Shown piece after piece: positions 42,901 to 57,900 of a stretch of DNA of 64,000 nucleotides (within the stretch, counting starts at the first letter, position 1; every line of letters starts with the position of its first letter). Origin of the DNA: Todiramphus chloris collaris (taxonomy: Eukaryota > Chordata > Aves > Coraciiformes > Alcedinidae); the NCBI GenBank assembly GCA_025345505.1, contig JANVCC010000261.1:3544929-3608928 (forward strand), read 5' to 3'. The notes under the pieces were generated by a model, which was given only the letters and a program-made list of their open reading frames with translations, was not told where the DNA came from and did not search any database. The position numbers and the translations under genes are program-made.

Positions 42901-45900
42901 CAAAGCCCTTTTTGGTGACACTGCTTCTGCATATGAGCATTGTAGGACACATTTTTCATGCATGACCTGGAGGACTGACTAGCCCATTACAACAGCTCTG
43001 ACCACCTCAGCCTTACTCCAGGAGTGTTGTAGTCACTTTTGCTCTGCTTAGAAGTCACATGGTAATCAGTTGTGCCTGCATGAATGAGCAGTCCCAGTTA
43101 ATTGTCATTTAGCTAGATGGCTTTGGCTACATCCCCCAGATTTAAACTCCTGGGAGACAGAAGGCTTCCCACAATGTTATGTCCTAATTAGATGAATTTT
43201 TTAATCACATGCAGGAGTGAGTCACTCCTGACCAATACATCTCTTCCTCATGGGAGGGTGACCATTAATCTCACAGCTTTTCCAGCCTGCCAGGGTTTAA
43301 TTTATTATCTTTTTTTTTTTTTTCACCACTGTCATTAGGCTTGAAACACCAGTTACTGTGGGCAGTGTTGTAATGCATGACTGCCTATGGAGGGACCATT
43401 GTCCCTATGAAGAAGACCTGAAAGTAGAAACCTCTTGCTAGCCAGGTTTTCTTCATACACAGGAGGTGATATTGTGGATCTTCCTGGATCTCTGCCAATC
43501 ATCTTATCCACACCCTCTGATTCCAGATTTCACTCAGTTTGACAGCTTTCATGTGGAATTATCTATGTAAAAGATTTCATAAGAAGGTATGCTCCAGTGG
43601 AGGCATTCTCCTCCCTTCTCAGCCTTCTTTGGGAAGGGAACTTCAAACCATTAACTACTACAAATTCAGTTTAAGATTTGGATTGAGACATCACAGGTTT
43701 GGTTCCCATCTAAAGTTTGCACTTGCACCATTAGCAGGTGCTGGGTGGAAAATACCTTTACATTCTCATCGTCTGTTTGCTCTGTATATGGCATACTTGT
43801 TGAAGCTCTTTACTTTCCTCACTTGCCTTCCCGCCCTAGAAGTTCCATTTATAGCTTTTAAGTTGCATTTTCACTCAGCTACATGGCTCCTTTACTTCTA
43901 AGTATGTCTTGCCAACCTGGCCTTTTCACTCTGACTTGGCTGAAACAGTATGAGAAGCAGTTTGTGGAAGACCGCAGCTAAACCTGTTTTGTTCCTATTC
44001 TCTCAATCTACTGGCAGGCTTCTGACCTTGCCCGTGAAGAGTCCACAGTTTGCCAAGGTTTGCATTATTTCAGGACTCCTCACTTTGGAAGAGATAACAA
44101 CATTTGCAGTTCACAGTCTGGCACTAAATAAGACAAAGAAGACAGTAAAATAGCAGAAGAAATGGAGAATTTTACACAATTAGATCTAACACATGGGACA
44201 GTTTACCCTATTAACAGAACCTAATGCCTCATAGAAATGTAGGTAGTGATTTTTAAAATACATTTAATACTTCTACCGTAGCATATCAATCTAAACAAAT
44301 TCCAGGTAGGAAAGTTCAATAAATTGGCCCATGGCATAGATAAATGCCTTTACCCGAGGCGATGAAGCTAAACAGGCTTTCTGTAGTCTTTACAGGTATT
44401 ATAGCTCCCACCACTCAGCCACCAACCCAAGTTTGTTTACTATGCTTTGAGTAGAATAAAAATAAAATTACAGGAACATCTTTGTATTGTGTCACATTTC
44501 ACTTTTTCTGTCTAAAAGAATTATACACTTTTATTCTCCTGGAGCTCTCAGGAAGAATAGCAATATTTATGAGACAATTTGGCTGACAGCACCAGATAAA
44601 CTGCTTGCAAGTAAGCTAAATATAAATCACCTGGTATTACTTTACTTAAATAATTCAGTTGACATAATATGAAATATTATGAATATATTGAGACATTAGG
44701 TTCCCATGATAATGAACTAGGTATTAACACAACGTCTAAATTTTATACTAATAAAATAAATATTTTCATATGTCACTGTGAGATTGAGTATAAAAATCTA
44801 AGTTTTTCAGTATTTGTTTCTGCTGAGAGCTCAGGATTTCTTTTTTTTTTTATTTTTAGTTTAAAGGTTAGTGTTTCTGGAGCTAAATGTTTCTAGTCTT
44901 TTCAAATTTAAAACAATCAAACAAACAAAAATATCTCAGAGTTGTAGTTATGATCAGATAAAAATAACATGGCCAATGGAGCTACGCAGCCCAAGCTGAT
45001 ATCTGGCAAGTTGATATTTTTATTATGTGCTGATGACTTGGTCAAGATGCAAACTGCCTTCGAAGTCACCCCACTGTAAAGAATGAATGGTATCATAACC
45101 AGGAGCAAGTGGGAAGTTTCTATGACTCTGTCTTTAGGGTTTTTTAAAAAAATGTAAGCAAAAAATGCAGAAGCTGTGATTTGTTTTGATTTGTTCTGTG
45201 AATTCACAAAGCTAATGGGAAGGGGTTTTGGATCAGAAGACTAAATAGAGGTCAGACAGTTATAATTGCTTTAAGCTAGGTTTGGCCTGCATCCTATCCA
45301 ACTATGTAAATGGCAACTTAATTTACTGGTAGTAGCATCTCAAAGCCTCAGCGAGTTCTAGGTGCTATCCAAACCTAGGAACTATATCTTTATTTATTTA
45401 TTTATTTAATTTTTAAAATTAAAATTGCATACTATATTTTCTCAACTTCTGCTCATAACATTTTTGAGATGAAAATGCTATTTATGGTTACTGGTTTGTA
45501 AATGGATGTGTTAATCTCCAAATGGCTGCAGCACAGGTATCTAGCTTAATTAAGGTGCAGGCATATTTTGCTAAAAAGTCAGCAGAGGTACACTGAATAT
45601 CTCATTAGGTAAATAACTTCTAAAATACTCTGTTTAAAACAGCTTGTCAAAAGCCTTTTAGAATTTTGTCTGCTCTAGTCTAGTATTTTAAAATGTATAG
45701 CTTATTATAGACGACATCAATATCAAGATACATTTATGTTAATCTGGTGCAAAAGGAAATAATTCTGATGTCAAACATGCATACAGACTATAATTTATCA
45801 ATTACTTAAAGAGCAACTGAAAAACAGCGTTTAGCTCCACAACTGCATAGCAATTGTGTCAGTCTAAGGACATATTTCTTCTTGTAAAACACTCTATTTA

Positions 45901-48900
45901 TGACGTAACAAAAAACACCTGTAAAATTCATATTGCTACTGTTACAACATTTAAATAGAATGCGCACACTATTAAAATATAAGTTTATGAGTAGCTTGGC
46001 TTTTTTCTGCCTGGCAAAGAACAAAACAAGTAGTAAAAATAATGTATTCACTTCTTCTAAGAGTATGTAAAGGGAATGACACTGTTTGCTGCTGAAAGCC
46101 CAAACATCTATGTAGTCATTGTTCACTTGTATAGTATTTATTAAATGTAAAGCTACTATCCTTCAAAATTTACATTTCCATGGCTTCTCTTGCAATAATA
46201 AACTTTAGTTCTTTGCAGACATCTGGAGCATCTCAGGAAAACCCACAAGGAGAAAAAATCTTTGTGACACCTCAAAATATTTAATGGAAGTGACCAATAA
46301 TATTAGTACAGCAAAAAGGGAATCTGAAACAGTAAAACAGGTATCTGAACATCAGTTGCTTTTGTCTCTTTGTCAGTATCTTTCTTCATGAATGCTCCTG
46401 ATTAAAAAGACATTCAGAGTTCTGTGGACATTTTATAATAAAATTAACCCTACCAAAAGTTTGGAGGATTAAACTTTTCATTTATTCTCCCTTCTCGTGA
46501 GATGTTGTGGCTGAACCCCAGCCAGCAAATAAGTACCACACAGCCATTTGCTCACTCTGACCCCCCAGTGAGACAGGGAGGAGAACTATAAAAAAAACCC
46601 CAAAACCAAAACCAAACTTGTGATAAGAACAGTTTAATAACTACAATAAATAAAAGAAATAAACAAAATAATAACCTGGCTTCCCTAAACCAACGTGGGC
46701 TACTTTTGAAGGAAAAAAATTCCTCAGTTGAAGACATCTATATGAAGCCTGGTTTTGCTGATCTTGCTCTTTTGTGCAAACTCATCTGCAGAAGTTTCTG
46801 CTGACTTTTCTCTTCCTGCCTCTACATCCACCCTATGTGCCCGACCAGTCTTTCAATTGTGCTCAAACAACTGCTAGGGGATTGCACTGTTTATGAGATT
46901 AGTGAGCTGAGTTGGGATAAAAAAACCTGCAAAAATAAAAGCTGCACTGTAGTATAGGGAGGGAAGTGGCCGTGTCCAGGTTGGTCAAGGCAGCTAATAC
47001 CAGAGTACTCAGCCACGATACGGGACACAGAGTATGCAGGCTGCAGGAGATAAGCACCTATCTGCTGCACTTAAGCAATACTCCTACCATATTAATCCTA
47101 CCAGATAGCCTGGATGAGAGAGGCCTGCCTCCTGCTAAACAGCACTGGCCTGAATTTTATATGTGGCTCAAAGGATAGCAAAGAGAACAGTCTCTGGAAA
47201 GAGGAGCAGAGCCTCAGAGCCCTGTCTCTGGACATCCTTTGACCAGGGGTGACAGGTAGCACCAGGCTGAGTAGCACAAAGAGCTCCTGTCTCTCGTGTC
47301 AGGGTGACTCTTCCTACCTATAGGCTATTATGCTAAAGTACTCTCTTGCCATTTCCTATTAGAAGAAAGAGAAGTACGTACTTAATTCAAGGAGATTTAA
47401 TTATCCTCTGGAGATGTCTGCATTCTTTATACAGTTAATGGGATAGAAGTTAAGTGCCTAAGTTAGGATGACTGGTTCACTTTCTTCAAGTCTTAAAGGC
47501 ATTTTCTTCTAGTCATTGACTATACAGGGAGTTGGGTGGATAAGATCTTGCCATCTCAGGGACCTAACGTTTCTATGAGATCACTTAATCAAAATTACAT
47601 TGAATTCCTACATTTTTACAAAAAAAAACCAAATCAAAAGACAAAACCCAGAAAAAAAAAAAAACAAAAAAAAAAAAAAAAAGCAAACTACCAGCCTGAC
47701 AATCAAATACTAGAAAACAACAACTGCTAAAACCCCTTTGACAATGTTAAATCAGCTGAATTATGTGAGAAGCCGCAGCATGTTGACATGCCATAGGAAG
47801 TTTTTCATCCTTTTATTACCTTCCAAAATTACCCTAGGAAATGAAAACAATACACAATGGAAACAATGTATTCTGCTAGGCAGGTAATGGAACCTTCCCT
47901 AGAGAAAACTTCTGTTAAGTTTGAGTGATCATTCACCAGGAGAATTATAAACATTTTGGAAACATATTTTTTATATATATATATATAAAATATACTATTT
48001 TACTCTGGTTTTTTTTTAATGTTGCCTGTACAAACAGGAAACCTAGGAAACATTCAAATAAACCACTTCTACACAGATTAGTTGCACATACTCAAGTCTA
48101 CTTCTGAACATTTTGATTTAAAGAAAAAAAAAATCACTTTATCCTGTTATTTAAATGGTCAGTGTTTTATTACCATAAAGGGCTACAAAAATACTTTTAC
48201 TGATCTTCTATGAGGTTTCAATGCATCATACTGGAAGACTAGTAGAATATGTATCAGTAATTCAAAATGGAAATAAAGCTTGTCTTGTGACATTTGAAAA
48301 GTAGCCTCATGAATAAAACCAGAATTTATCACAGTAGAAACATAAATTGTGTACCTGCATTGACCTTACATATCTTTCTGCTAATAGAGATAAAAGTAAG
48401 TGTAAGGATTAACAGGCACCAAGTTCTTCCTTGGCTGCATTTTATGTTGCATTTTATGGTAGTGAACCATTAAGTGGTCACAGGTGAGATGAACAGGCAT
48501 TCTTTAACTACCTGGTTGCCTCCTTTCCAGAAGAGTTTTATGATTTCCTCATTTTCTACATCTAAAAATTAGTGACTACCTTTCCTATCACAGGAACTCT
48601 TGCATCAAAATACAGTTTAGGATCCCAGAATGTACACTTTAGTCATAAAGTGCTCTCCTTACAGACTACCCAGGCATAAATGATAATACTCTCATAAAAA
48701 CAGGAAAATTGGGGACTAAAGAAAAAACTGCGTCAAACATAAAAATGTACCGTCATTTTAACATTTATCAAATATTTGTGGTTAATACCTTCTGAGACAT
48801 TATTCCATACAGCAAAGGATGATAGGTTTGATTTCAGAAAGAAATGGAGCAACAGAAATTGTTTTATATGTTTTTTTACAGATTTAATATATTTTTCACT

Positions 48901-51900
48901 CTAAAGATTTAATGCCTATTAAATCGTATTCTCTGTGTACAAATTTGTATGTATATGTACATATATATAACACACAAGTAAAATTAAAGCAGTTTACTAC
49001 TTTTTTTCCTCCCTTAGTCTTAACGATAGGGTTTAATTCTATCATCTCATACTATTCTTTGTCCAGGGTGAAATAACCCTGATGAAACTCAGGATTCTAG
49101 GAAGAACACTGCATCTTTAGGGCCTCTGTTTCTTTTGTTAGCAAAGTACAAAGTTATTTATATTGAAGAATCAGGACAAATCCAGAAAAGCAAAAAGGCC
49201 CTCATGTTTAAGGCAGCTACATACCCCACCAAATCTATTTTTTAGCAACTCTTCACAAGCAAGTTCCTAAATTAACTCAAGAAGACTATTTAAACTAAGT
49301 ATTTTCATTCATGAACAGTAAGTTTTATAGGAATCCTAACCTGAAACACTGTAAAAAGGATGGAAAATCAGCAACTGAAAAGAAGTCAATGGAAGCTGTG
49401 CTTTATGTTACTTTCTAAGTAAGTAAGGGGTATTTATGACCAAGGTTGTCTCAAGTGATTCCATCAAGGCGGTAAAGATTTTCCTTTTTTACACTGTACT
49501 ACAGTTCCTGATAAGTACAATTAGTAAAACACCTTTTGTCAGCTTGTAAAATGGTTCAAAATTTTTTTTGAAATAATTAAAAAAAAACCCAGCAAAGAAA
49601 GAATGAAAAAGTCTCTCATATGGTCATTATAAACAGTTCAAAGAGTTAAAAATGCCCCAAGGAAATTAATAATTCTTCAGTACAGTAAGTCACAGAGTAC
49701 TGTGCATTGGGAAATGAGAACGAAACAAGCTGCATCATTCTCAGCCTTTTTTGACTTCAAGATCTCAATGACAGTCTCTGAAATAAGTTTTGTATGGAAT
49801 GACCTCATTTTCTGAAATAAACAAACTGGTGAAAAAAAAAGCCCAACCAAACAACACTGCAATCATGTTGATATCCACACAGGCACAGCTATAATTTCTG
49901 ACTTTTCCAACTTTCCCCATAGATGCCTGACATTTAACTACATGAAGGACTTTTAGGAGATAAGAAACACATCGTAGACTCTCATAACATGTTTTGTTAG
50001 CAGAGAAATGGCACGTTCAAAGATTTGGGGCTCATTTCCTCTGCAGCATATTGTGACTAGAGGTCAATTGTCATTTTGCCTATTTTCCCATCAGATGGGC
50101 TTGTTGGTCCCAAGCTCTTGAAACTGTCCTGGAATTACTGAAACTCCTGTCTTCTCCCCCAGCCCTCTGCCTCTTCCTCTGAGTCCACTCTCTTCCTCAG
50201 GCAAATTTAAGCTCTGAGCTACAAGAACGCCCTGGATGTCTATGGGACTTTATGAAGCAAGACAAACGAATGGAGAAAGTGCTTGCAACAGATTAGCCTG
50301 CTAATAATGTATTCCCTGGGGTGTTTTATGGCTTTTTGAGTGCATTTCAATTTATTTAATTTTTTTTTTTAATTGGTTGTGAAAGAAAGGCAAAATTTTG
50401 ATGAAATCTCATCTTAAAAATACTTTTTTTTAAAGTGAGTTAATAGGAAATGGATGTGAAAACAAGCTAACCTTGCTTTAAAATACAAATAATGATATTC
50501 ATGTTTGGGTTTTTTTCTTAAGGCAACAAAGAGGAGGGATACAAATAAAGGTTATTATTGCCTTGCCTCCCAGTTCCCAGTTGCTGTTTTATGATTCAAC
50601 AGCCACTTTCAACGTATTTTCGCTTAAAATAAACCCATTGTGGAATATTGAACAGTTTACTGCACAACAAAAACTAGGTTAAAGTAGCTGGAAGTCTCCA
50701 ACCGCTACTGAAAGGGCAGCTTGGCATTTTGACAGGAAAGGGCAACTTCTAATGAGTACTTTCTTTTCCATGTGCTACCTCTCTGCAAAAACCCAAGTGG
50801 CTTACCTGCTATCCCAGTCAGATGGCTCCTACTGTCTTTGTTCTTGCCATCATTTCTTTGCCACTTTAAATGAATAAAGAGAATTTGTTTTTTTCCCCCC
50901 CTTCATTACAGGTTTCTTCTTACCTTTCAGCAGGGTGGGATGTTGACAGCAAGTACGACATCCTCCAAAGCATCTCATAACTAAACTGATTAAAGTCTTT
51001 ATTATAGTACAACTTAAGCCCTCAATAATAATGGAATGAAGGAAGAGAAAGAGTCTCAGAGCTTCACATAAATCCTACATAGATTAAAGAACATATTGAA
51101 TATTCTGATGTTTTGCTTTTACTTGAATACTAGTGCAAGGGCACAATTTAATTTGACTCCATACAGAACAGAACTGCACGCACCAGATGATGTGCAGGGA
51201 ATTCTTTGCTGTGTCACAGTATCATATATATATTTTTATATTTTTACATATATAAAAATGTAAAAATCTGCTCTCTGCAGAAATGTGGCTTTCTTTCTTA
51301 AGGCTTGCATTTAACAGTTAAATTGTGGATCTTCTGTTTGAAGAATATTTTTAAATCAGTGAGTTTGATTTTATTGTCTCCAAGGACATTGTTTCTCCTA
51401 ATTTGTATTTTAGAGCTGTGTAGTGGCAATTTATAGTAAAACAGATGGTAATACTTTCATTGAATATTATTGACCACTGCAAGACTTGTGATACTATGTG
51501 CAGCAAAACTGGAAAGATATAATTAAAACCAGCATCAATACACTTAACGTTTTGGAGAAGTTTGGCACAGAAAGGCAGTTTTATTCAATTTGAAAAGCTA
51601 TCACTGACTAACTGAAGTTTACAATGTATATTCAAAATCAAGGCTGCAAGATTGCATATCTTAATGATACATGCTGTCACCGTAACGAGAATGTATCATA
51701 ACAAATATGTTAACTAAGAAGACAGATGCTTCCTGCTACAAATTTCCCACATAAGGTGACTATACTGGAAGAAATATTTCTCAAAGGAATATTCTTTTCT
51801 TGCACTATTTCCTTGACCTGCCACATGCTAGACACTGTGCTAGACACTCAGGTACATTTATTTGATGAAACAAGTGCAGATGAAACACACTGAAGCAACA

Positions 51901-54900
51901 GCAATACAGTTTGGTAAGACTTACCTTCCCTTTGCAGCTAAATCAGTACACCCAAGAGGATATAAAATATCTCTCAACTCCTCATTCAACAAGGTACACG
52001 CAATAAGTTAGTAAAATAAGACATGCAACAAATTCCACAAAATATAAGTAAATATGAGACACGGCCATATGTAACACTTGCTAACAGTGACAGAGAACAG
52101 ATGTGTTTAGAAATGTCAGACAGGTAATATCCCACATCAAAAAAAGGGGGGGTGGGAAATAGGAGAGATTTGACTTATGCAGTTCTGATGCTTCACTGAC
52201 TGCATTTATTCACATAGATCTATGTGCCTTAAGAGGACCATATACAGAAAAGAAAAATGGTAGCAGTATGTTACAAGCATATCCATTTCTGGGCTTCAAA
52301 TATTCCTACAGAGACCTAAATATCACTACTGGAATGACCACCTCTATGGGGTTCCCTTTACAAGGTCGTGAATAGGATGCAGAACAAAAAAATTGAAGTG
52401 TCAGAACTCTGCATACACCTGAATGCCTAATACTGCTTCAAAACAGCCTAATGTACATTTATCTAAGTAGTTCCATCCTGGGAAAAGTAAATCATATATG
52501 TAAAATATGTTCTATTATTAATGTTGTGAAGACTTCCAAAAATCCTCTGTTGTTTTAGTCTTCGTTTTACAAGACTTTCAATTCTAAGTTATAGACAGCA
52601 TTTGTCATTTGCACAACTGGAGAATATATCATTGTATGAGTTTTGCTTCTAACGTTGGCCTTTTTGGATTTGCTCTAAACATGCACAGCTTAATAACCAG
52701 AAACAAGTTTAGTATTCTTGTAATACACAATTCACAGGTTATCTAAGATCATAAGATCCCTGAAAACTCCAAATCACTAACATCAGAGCATCCTAATCAT
52801 CTGTCATGGTGACTCAAATCAAAACATAATACGTGAAAACTGTTCACTTCATATGAGTGACATTGATTTATTCAAGGAATGTAACATTCATTTAACATTA
52901 CAGTAGTCTTACTGGTGGTAGTATGCACCAGAAAAAATGAGACATCTACTACTAATTTATATCAATAACTTACTAAACACTGAATGTAGTCCTGTGATGC
53001 TTTTTTTTTTTCCTAGATGTGGAACAGATCATATAACTTTGGTTGATTTTTCTTTACTCCAGTTTTGCACTTTTTTCCTCTCCCTCTACATAGTGACTTA
53101 CAGAATCCCAATACAATTACCCAAACCTCAGCATTGTAAAGATATGGTATTATTGTTCTCTTTCCTCTGGCAAAAGTGAGGACAAGTGTATTTATCCTCT
53201 TAGCAGAAGCTTCTTTCATTAGGCATTGCATTTTAAGCGTATGATTAAAGCCATGAATGTCAACTGAACTTTTGAGCTTTGTTCAACATCAAGGCTTAAG
53301 TTCAGGAAAACACATATATTGTGCCAAACACACAATCAAATTGTAGACCTCTTAATCCTACTGCTTTCATGCTATTGCTATGCTTCCACCATCAATGTAC
53401 ACGTGCCTCATTAGTTTTACAGATACATTTTATTTTACCCAGAAAATAGAATATGTTGGAATAAAGTGAAGTTACTGTGAACTAAATCTTGCAAGATCTT
53501 ACAGGTATTCTCAAGATAAATTTAAATCCAAATTTTTTGTCACCTCCTGCTTGGCAAACTTAATTCAGTTGCCTGTCATTCCTGTGTGATGAAGCTTATG
53601 TTGTTTCTTCTCTATCAAGTGCTAGCTTCAAGGTAAGAAACATAAATGTGCAATTGTTGCAGTGTCTCCCAAGGAAACTATAGAAGAGGAAAGGGAAAAA
53701 AGTATCATTGCTCTCACTATATAAAAATCTGACACAGAGAAAGCAATAGGCAAGAGTGACAGATACGGAGTCAGGAGGATAATTCCCCAAAGACTCTATT
53801 AAGCTATATCATAGATGATTCTAACTGCAATGTGTATCTTTATTACTCTTCTGTTACGAAGACCTAAAGCTCCTGTCTTTTTGGGGTTTGTTTTTTTTTT
53901 TGTTTTTTTTTTTTGGGGGGGGGGGGGAGGAGTTGTTTTTTTTTGGTTTTTCTTTTTATTTTATTTTGGCTGCACTTGAATAGAATATTGTGGCACTCAA
54001 ATAATTTTCAATTGAACAAGTTTGAAAAAGAACTTGGGTAAAATCTCATCCCTGCTAAAGCCATTAAAATTTTTGGCTTAGAGTCCCTTGAAAATCGTAC
54101 GAATTAGGGTTGCATTGCAACAGAATGATCTTTATAGAGCATGTGGTTTGGGAGTCTTTTCATGGACTCTTCCAGAGCATAGTTTTGTTTTTTTTTTAAA
54201 GTTATGTGACCTACTGGATACTGTCATCATAAAAATCTTTAACAAAATAGATGGTAAATAACAGAAATCACTATTACTTAACATAGAAATTGATACAATT
54301 TAAAAGTTAATTGAAAGGCCAATAGTTTACAGCTGAATTGAAACAGAGCTGAAAATTCAGACTTTGAGCATGAGTTAGAAAGGTAAAAGCAGCAGCTTTG
54401 GCCTGCCATGCACACTGGCAACAAAAAGAGGTGAAACCATTTTCTACCTCATCATTAAATAGAACTAGAGTTCCCAAGACTAGGTTCAATTTAACGTATT
54501 CAGGTTTCAGCGTATGAATTTCAGTTTCAAAATTGATTAGTATAAACTTTGGGTTTAATATAAACCCTCTGGTTTTTTGAGGCTATTACTAAAACTGATG
54601 AATCTTTAACACAGATGTAGCTCAAGAGACTCAAGAGGAATCCATCTTCAGAAATGTATGGTCTTTATGGATTCATCACATCTTCATTTTTAGTGCAATA
54701 TTAAGTCACATTTCTATAGTCAACTAGATCAGTCAGCATAGTGATTTTTTTTTTTAATCTCTTCTGTAATAGTCAGAATATGATTTTCTACATCTCTGCA
54801 TTAAAACTGTAACTATCTCACTGCATAATAACACCAGTCTCATCTCACCCTGTATAATGACTGGAAGCATCTTCCAGCCTCCATTAGATGTATTCAGTTG

Positions 54901-57900
54901 GAAACACTGAATTTCTAAGCATTTCAAAGATGATGATGTCAAGACATTTTGGGGTTTTTTTCTGCTCCTGCCTTTTTTGTTATCTGCTTGTTCTTTGGCC
55001 AGTACTGGCTACAGAGATGATTCTGCAGTCACACTACTTTTGTGTCAGATGCTGCCATAGTAGATCATGACAGAAGAGATTTTAACATTATCATAAAAAT
55101 TTAATTGAGCCCTAGACTCAAACATGAGATCTTGGAGCCAGGGACTCACATTTCACAACTGTAAGATACATATGGGAACAGAGGGAGAGAAAGTCATGTT
55201 CTTCCCACGCACATTTGCAGGTTTTTTTTCAGCCAGCTTGTGCCTGAAAAACTATAATAATTCAGATTTTCTGTTTGAGACTAGTATGCTTTTTGTCAAA
55301 ATATCCAGTCATTTCTTTGGCAGATTTATTCAGAGAAACCCGCTCTGGCCCCTCAGAGATACCAGTGACAGGATATATGTACTTCCTTAGGTATCCAAAT
55401 CTGAACTCACCACCCTAGGGTCCCTTATCAGTCAATGGAAAGAAAGACATGTCCTAAGGAACTAAACTCATCATAAAATAGATGTCAAAAGTAAATCATA
55501 AGGCTCACTCCTTGGACATTCTGCTTTAAGACATCTAAAGTTAGGCAAGATAATTCCTACATAAATCTACAAAGTCCAAACATGACACACTGGTAAAGGA
55601 AATGCATTCAGAAGGAAGTTAGTTTTTATAGATTTTTCTTGTTTGCACCTGCTTCCCCCTTTTTCAAAAAGTAGATGTGAGAAGGAGTAAGTTATTTCTA
55701 TAAGCTACACGATATTTAAATGAAACTGATTATTTTCCATAACCTCTAGATTGAAATAAGAAGTTATCTGAAACTAACCACCAGTCAATTTGTCCAGAAG
55801 GTCAAATGAAGTCCTATACTCTCTTTGCTTCTTTGGTACTGGGTGCCACGTAAGGGAGAATAGCTGTGAGTAAATGCCTCTCACAAATGCTAACAACAGT
55901 ATGAGTATGTCAATAACTATCAATAACCATCTTGTAAAGTAAGAAAATACAGGGACCTCTAATCACATCTAATCATTGTTCCAAGCAGCAGTTTGGTTCC
56001 TCCCCCCTCCACTGTGTTTCTAATGTTTCTTATATCCACCTATCACATATGCCGTCAAATAACTAATTCTTTCTGGCAACTGACAATTTAGAAGAAAGTA
56101 TATTACAGGAAAGAAAGTCTCATTGGTTTCTATAAATTCTTATGGGCTATGAACAATTAGGACAGTTCTAAGAATAGATTGATGGGTAACTGTCACAATC
56201 CCTAACTCTCACAGTTTCTTTACAGAATGTCTTTGTGATAAAGTAAATACAAAGACTGCCATAATAGTTGTATAATTTTCTATTGCCATCTTATAAAACA
56301 CCAGATGTATTGCTTCTGTATTTTATGGAAACTAGTGTAAATTTATATACTGTAGTCATTTTCAAATCACTGACAATATATAACAACAGTGAATTACCAA
56401 AATTCAAGTTACACTAAGCAATTGTAATTATAGTCTCATCAGAGCTACATAAAGCATTATCAGATAAAATCTAAATGCATCCAGCTATTGTTATAAGTGA
56501 ACAAATACACTACTTCAGGTAGCAAGAATCATTAATAGACTGAACTAAAGATGGCATGAGAAAATATCAGCAACCTTATTTGTCAGCATGCCTAGTGAGA
56601 CAAGAGAGGTTCTATAATGCAACAACATTGTAAGGATGAATAAATAGCCATAAAGTTGGCTTATAGTGCATGGAAGCTTGCAGATGGTGGATGAATTCAT
56701 GTCTGTCATGTTTTTATAATACAATGACTTTTAGATATTGCTGCCAGATGGAACATAGCTTTGTTTCTTGAATATAAATCTCTAAGAAATGCAACTTCCT
56801 TCAATGTGTTCCTTGTATTTGAAACAAAAGCAAATTCAGAGGTAGGTCTGGGAGACTAAAACCAATTTAAGGAAATCTGAAAATACAAATTTAATGCTCA
56901 AGGGCTTCCTTGTTATAACTCAATTCAACACAATGGAGTTACTTATGTGTCCTGTATTTTTTGCGGAAAAACTGGAAAGGTACCATACAGACTTCTACAG
57001 GTAAAACTACATGTCACCTACCAAATGCAAAATACATGCTAGGAAGGCTCAGAAGACCCTTCAATTGAACCTACGAGTAGTTTGGCAAAACTTTTGCATA
57101 ACATTTATTCTTGCTTCAGCAAATGTGGTATCGATCCCACAAGATCTGATCGTAAAAGTACAGCGCATGAAGCATAAGGGAATTTAAACTTCGTTGATAA
57201 TGAACATCTGTATCTATATCACAGAAGCACCTTGCTGTTCTCCTGTGTGAAATGATACCTAACCAGACCTAATATCTAATTCAGATCTAATGCTACCAAA
57301 CTTTATATAGATGTGCTTTCTCAAACTATCAGGAGACTACAGAGCTTTTTGCTTTTATAAGTGCTTATCCATTACACCGGGCTTTCTCCTGTATTTCTGG
57401 TCTTTGTTTCTAATGCTAGCTGGTATTGCTAAGAAGCAAATAACTCTGATAGTGATGAAGTGAACTATATGACTGTAGGGGAGAATATTTTCCCATTCAA
57501 TGGTTTCTCACAAAGTCTGATTTGATGACAAACTTGAGTTGACTTCTCTCAGACAGCCTCAAGCACTGTTTATATGCAGATAATTCTGTGTGTGAACCCA
57601 TTAGGCTTTTATGACAGTTACAATCAAATATGACTGGGAAACCTTCTGGCTTACTTGGATCCATACTTACATTGTGCTTTGTGAGGTTGGAAATGTTACT
57701 TGCTATTGCTTGTAGCCAGTCAATACAGTCTTCAGCAGAGAGACACTGAATTATTCCACTGCAAACCCCATCCACAGCAATTACTTGGAACGCATTTTGC
57801 CTATAGACATGTCATAACAGATCAGGTCAGAAGAAAATTTCATCTGTTCTAGCACATCATCTTAACAATACTTGTAGAAATGCTTTTCTTTCAACTACAA

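Larger units (their letters stand above)
36403..57670 (-). other. SNTG1: SNTG1 intron, 21.3 kb
   Basis: Largest intron in the window, between the PH1 exon and the 39-nt exon. It holds an endogenous-retrovirus LTR fragment (46504-46690), two relatively GC-rich blocks of unknown origin (about 42600-44150 and 46930-47340), homopolymer runs, an (ATTT)n microsatellite and a T/G mosaic (53880-53969). No exon or second gene was found. Confidence 0.8.

Noticed and set aside
43539-43901. 120-codon plus-strand frame as a possible gene
   Set aside because: No recognised motif or homolog and no splice partner or polyadenylation context. It was kept only as part of a composition anomaly.
51225-51268. AT-rich palindromic cluster (atttttatat and atataaaaat arms)
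   Set aside because: Low-complexity AT sequence gives several overlapping alternative pairings. It is not a convincing specific structure.
57497-57670. In-frame extension of the PH1 exon past its donor
   Set aside because: The gtaagt donor and the homology end at KHN. The following codons do not match syntrophin, whose next residues are supplied by the 39-nt exon.
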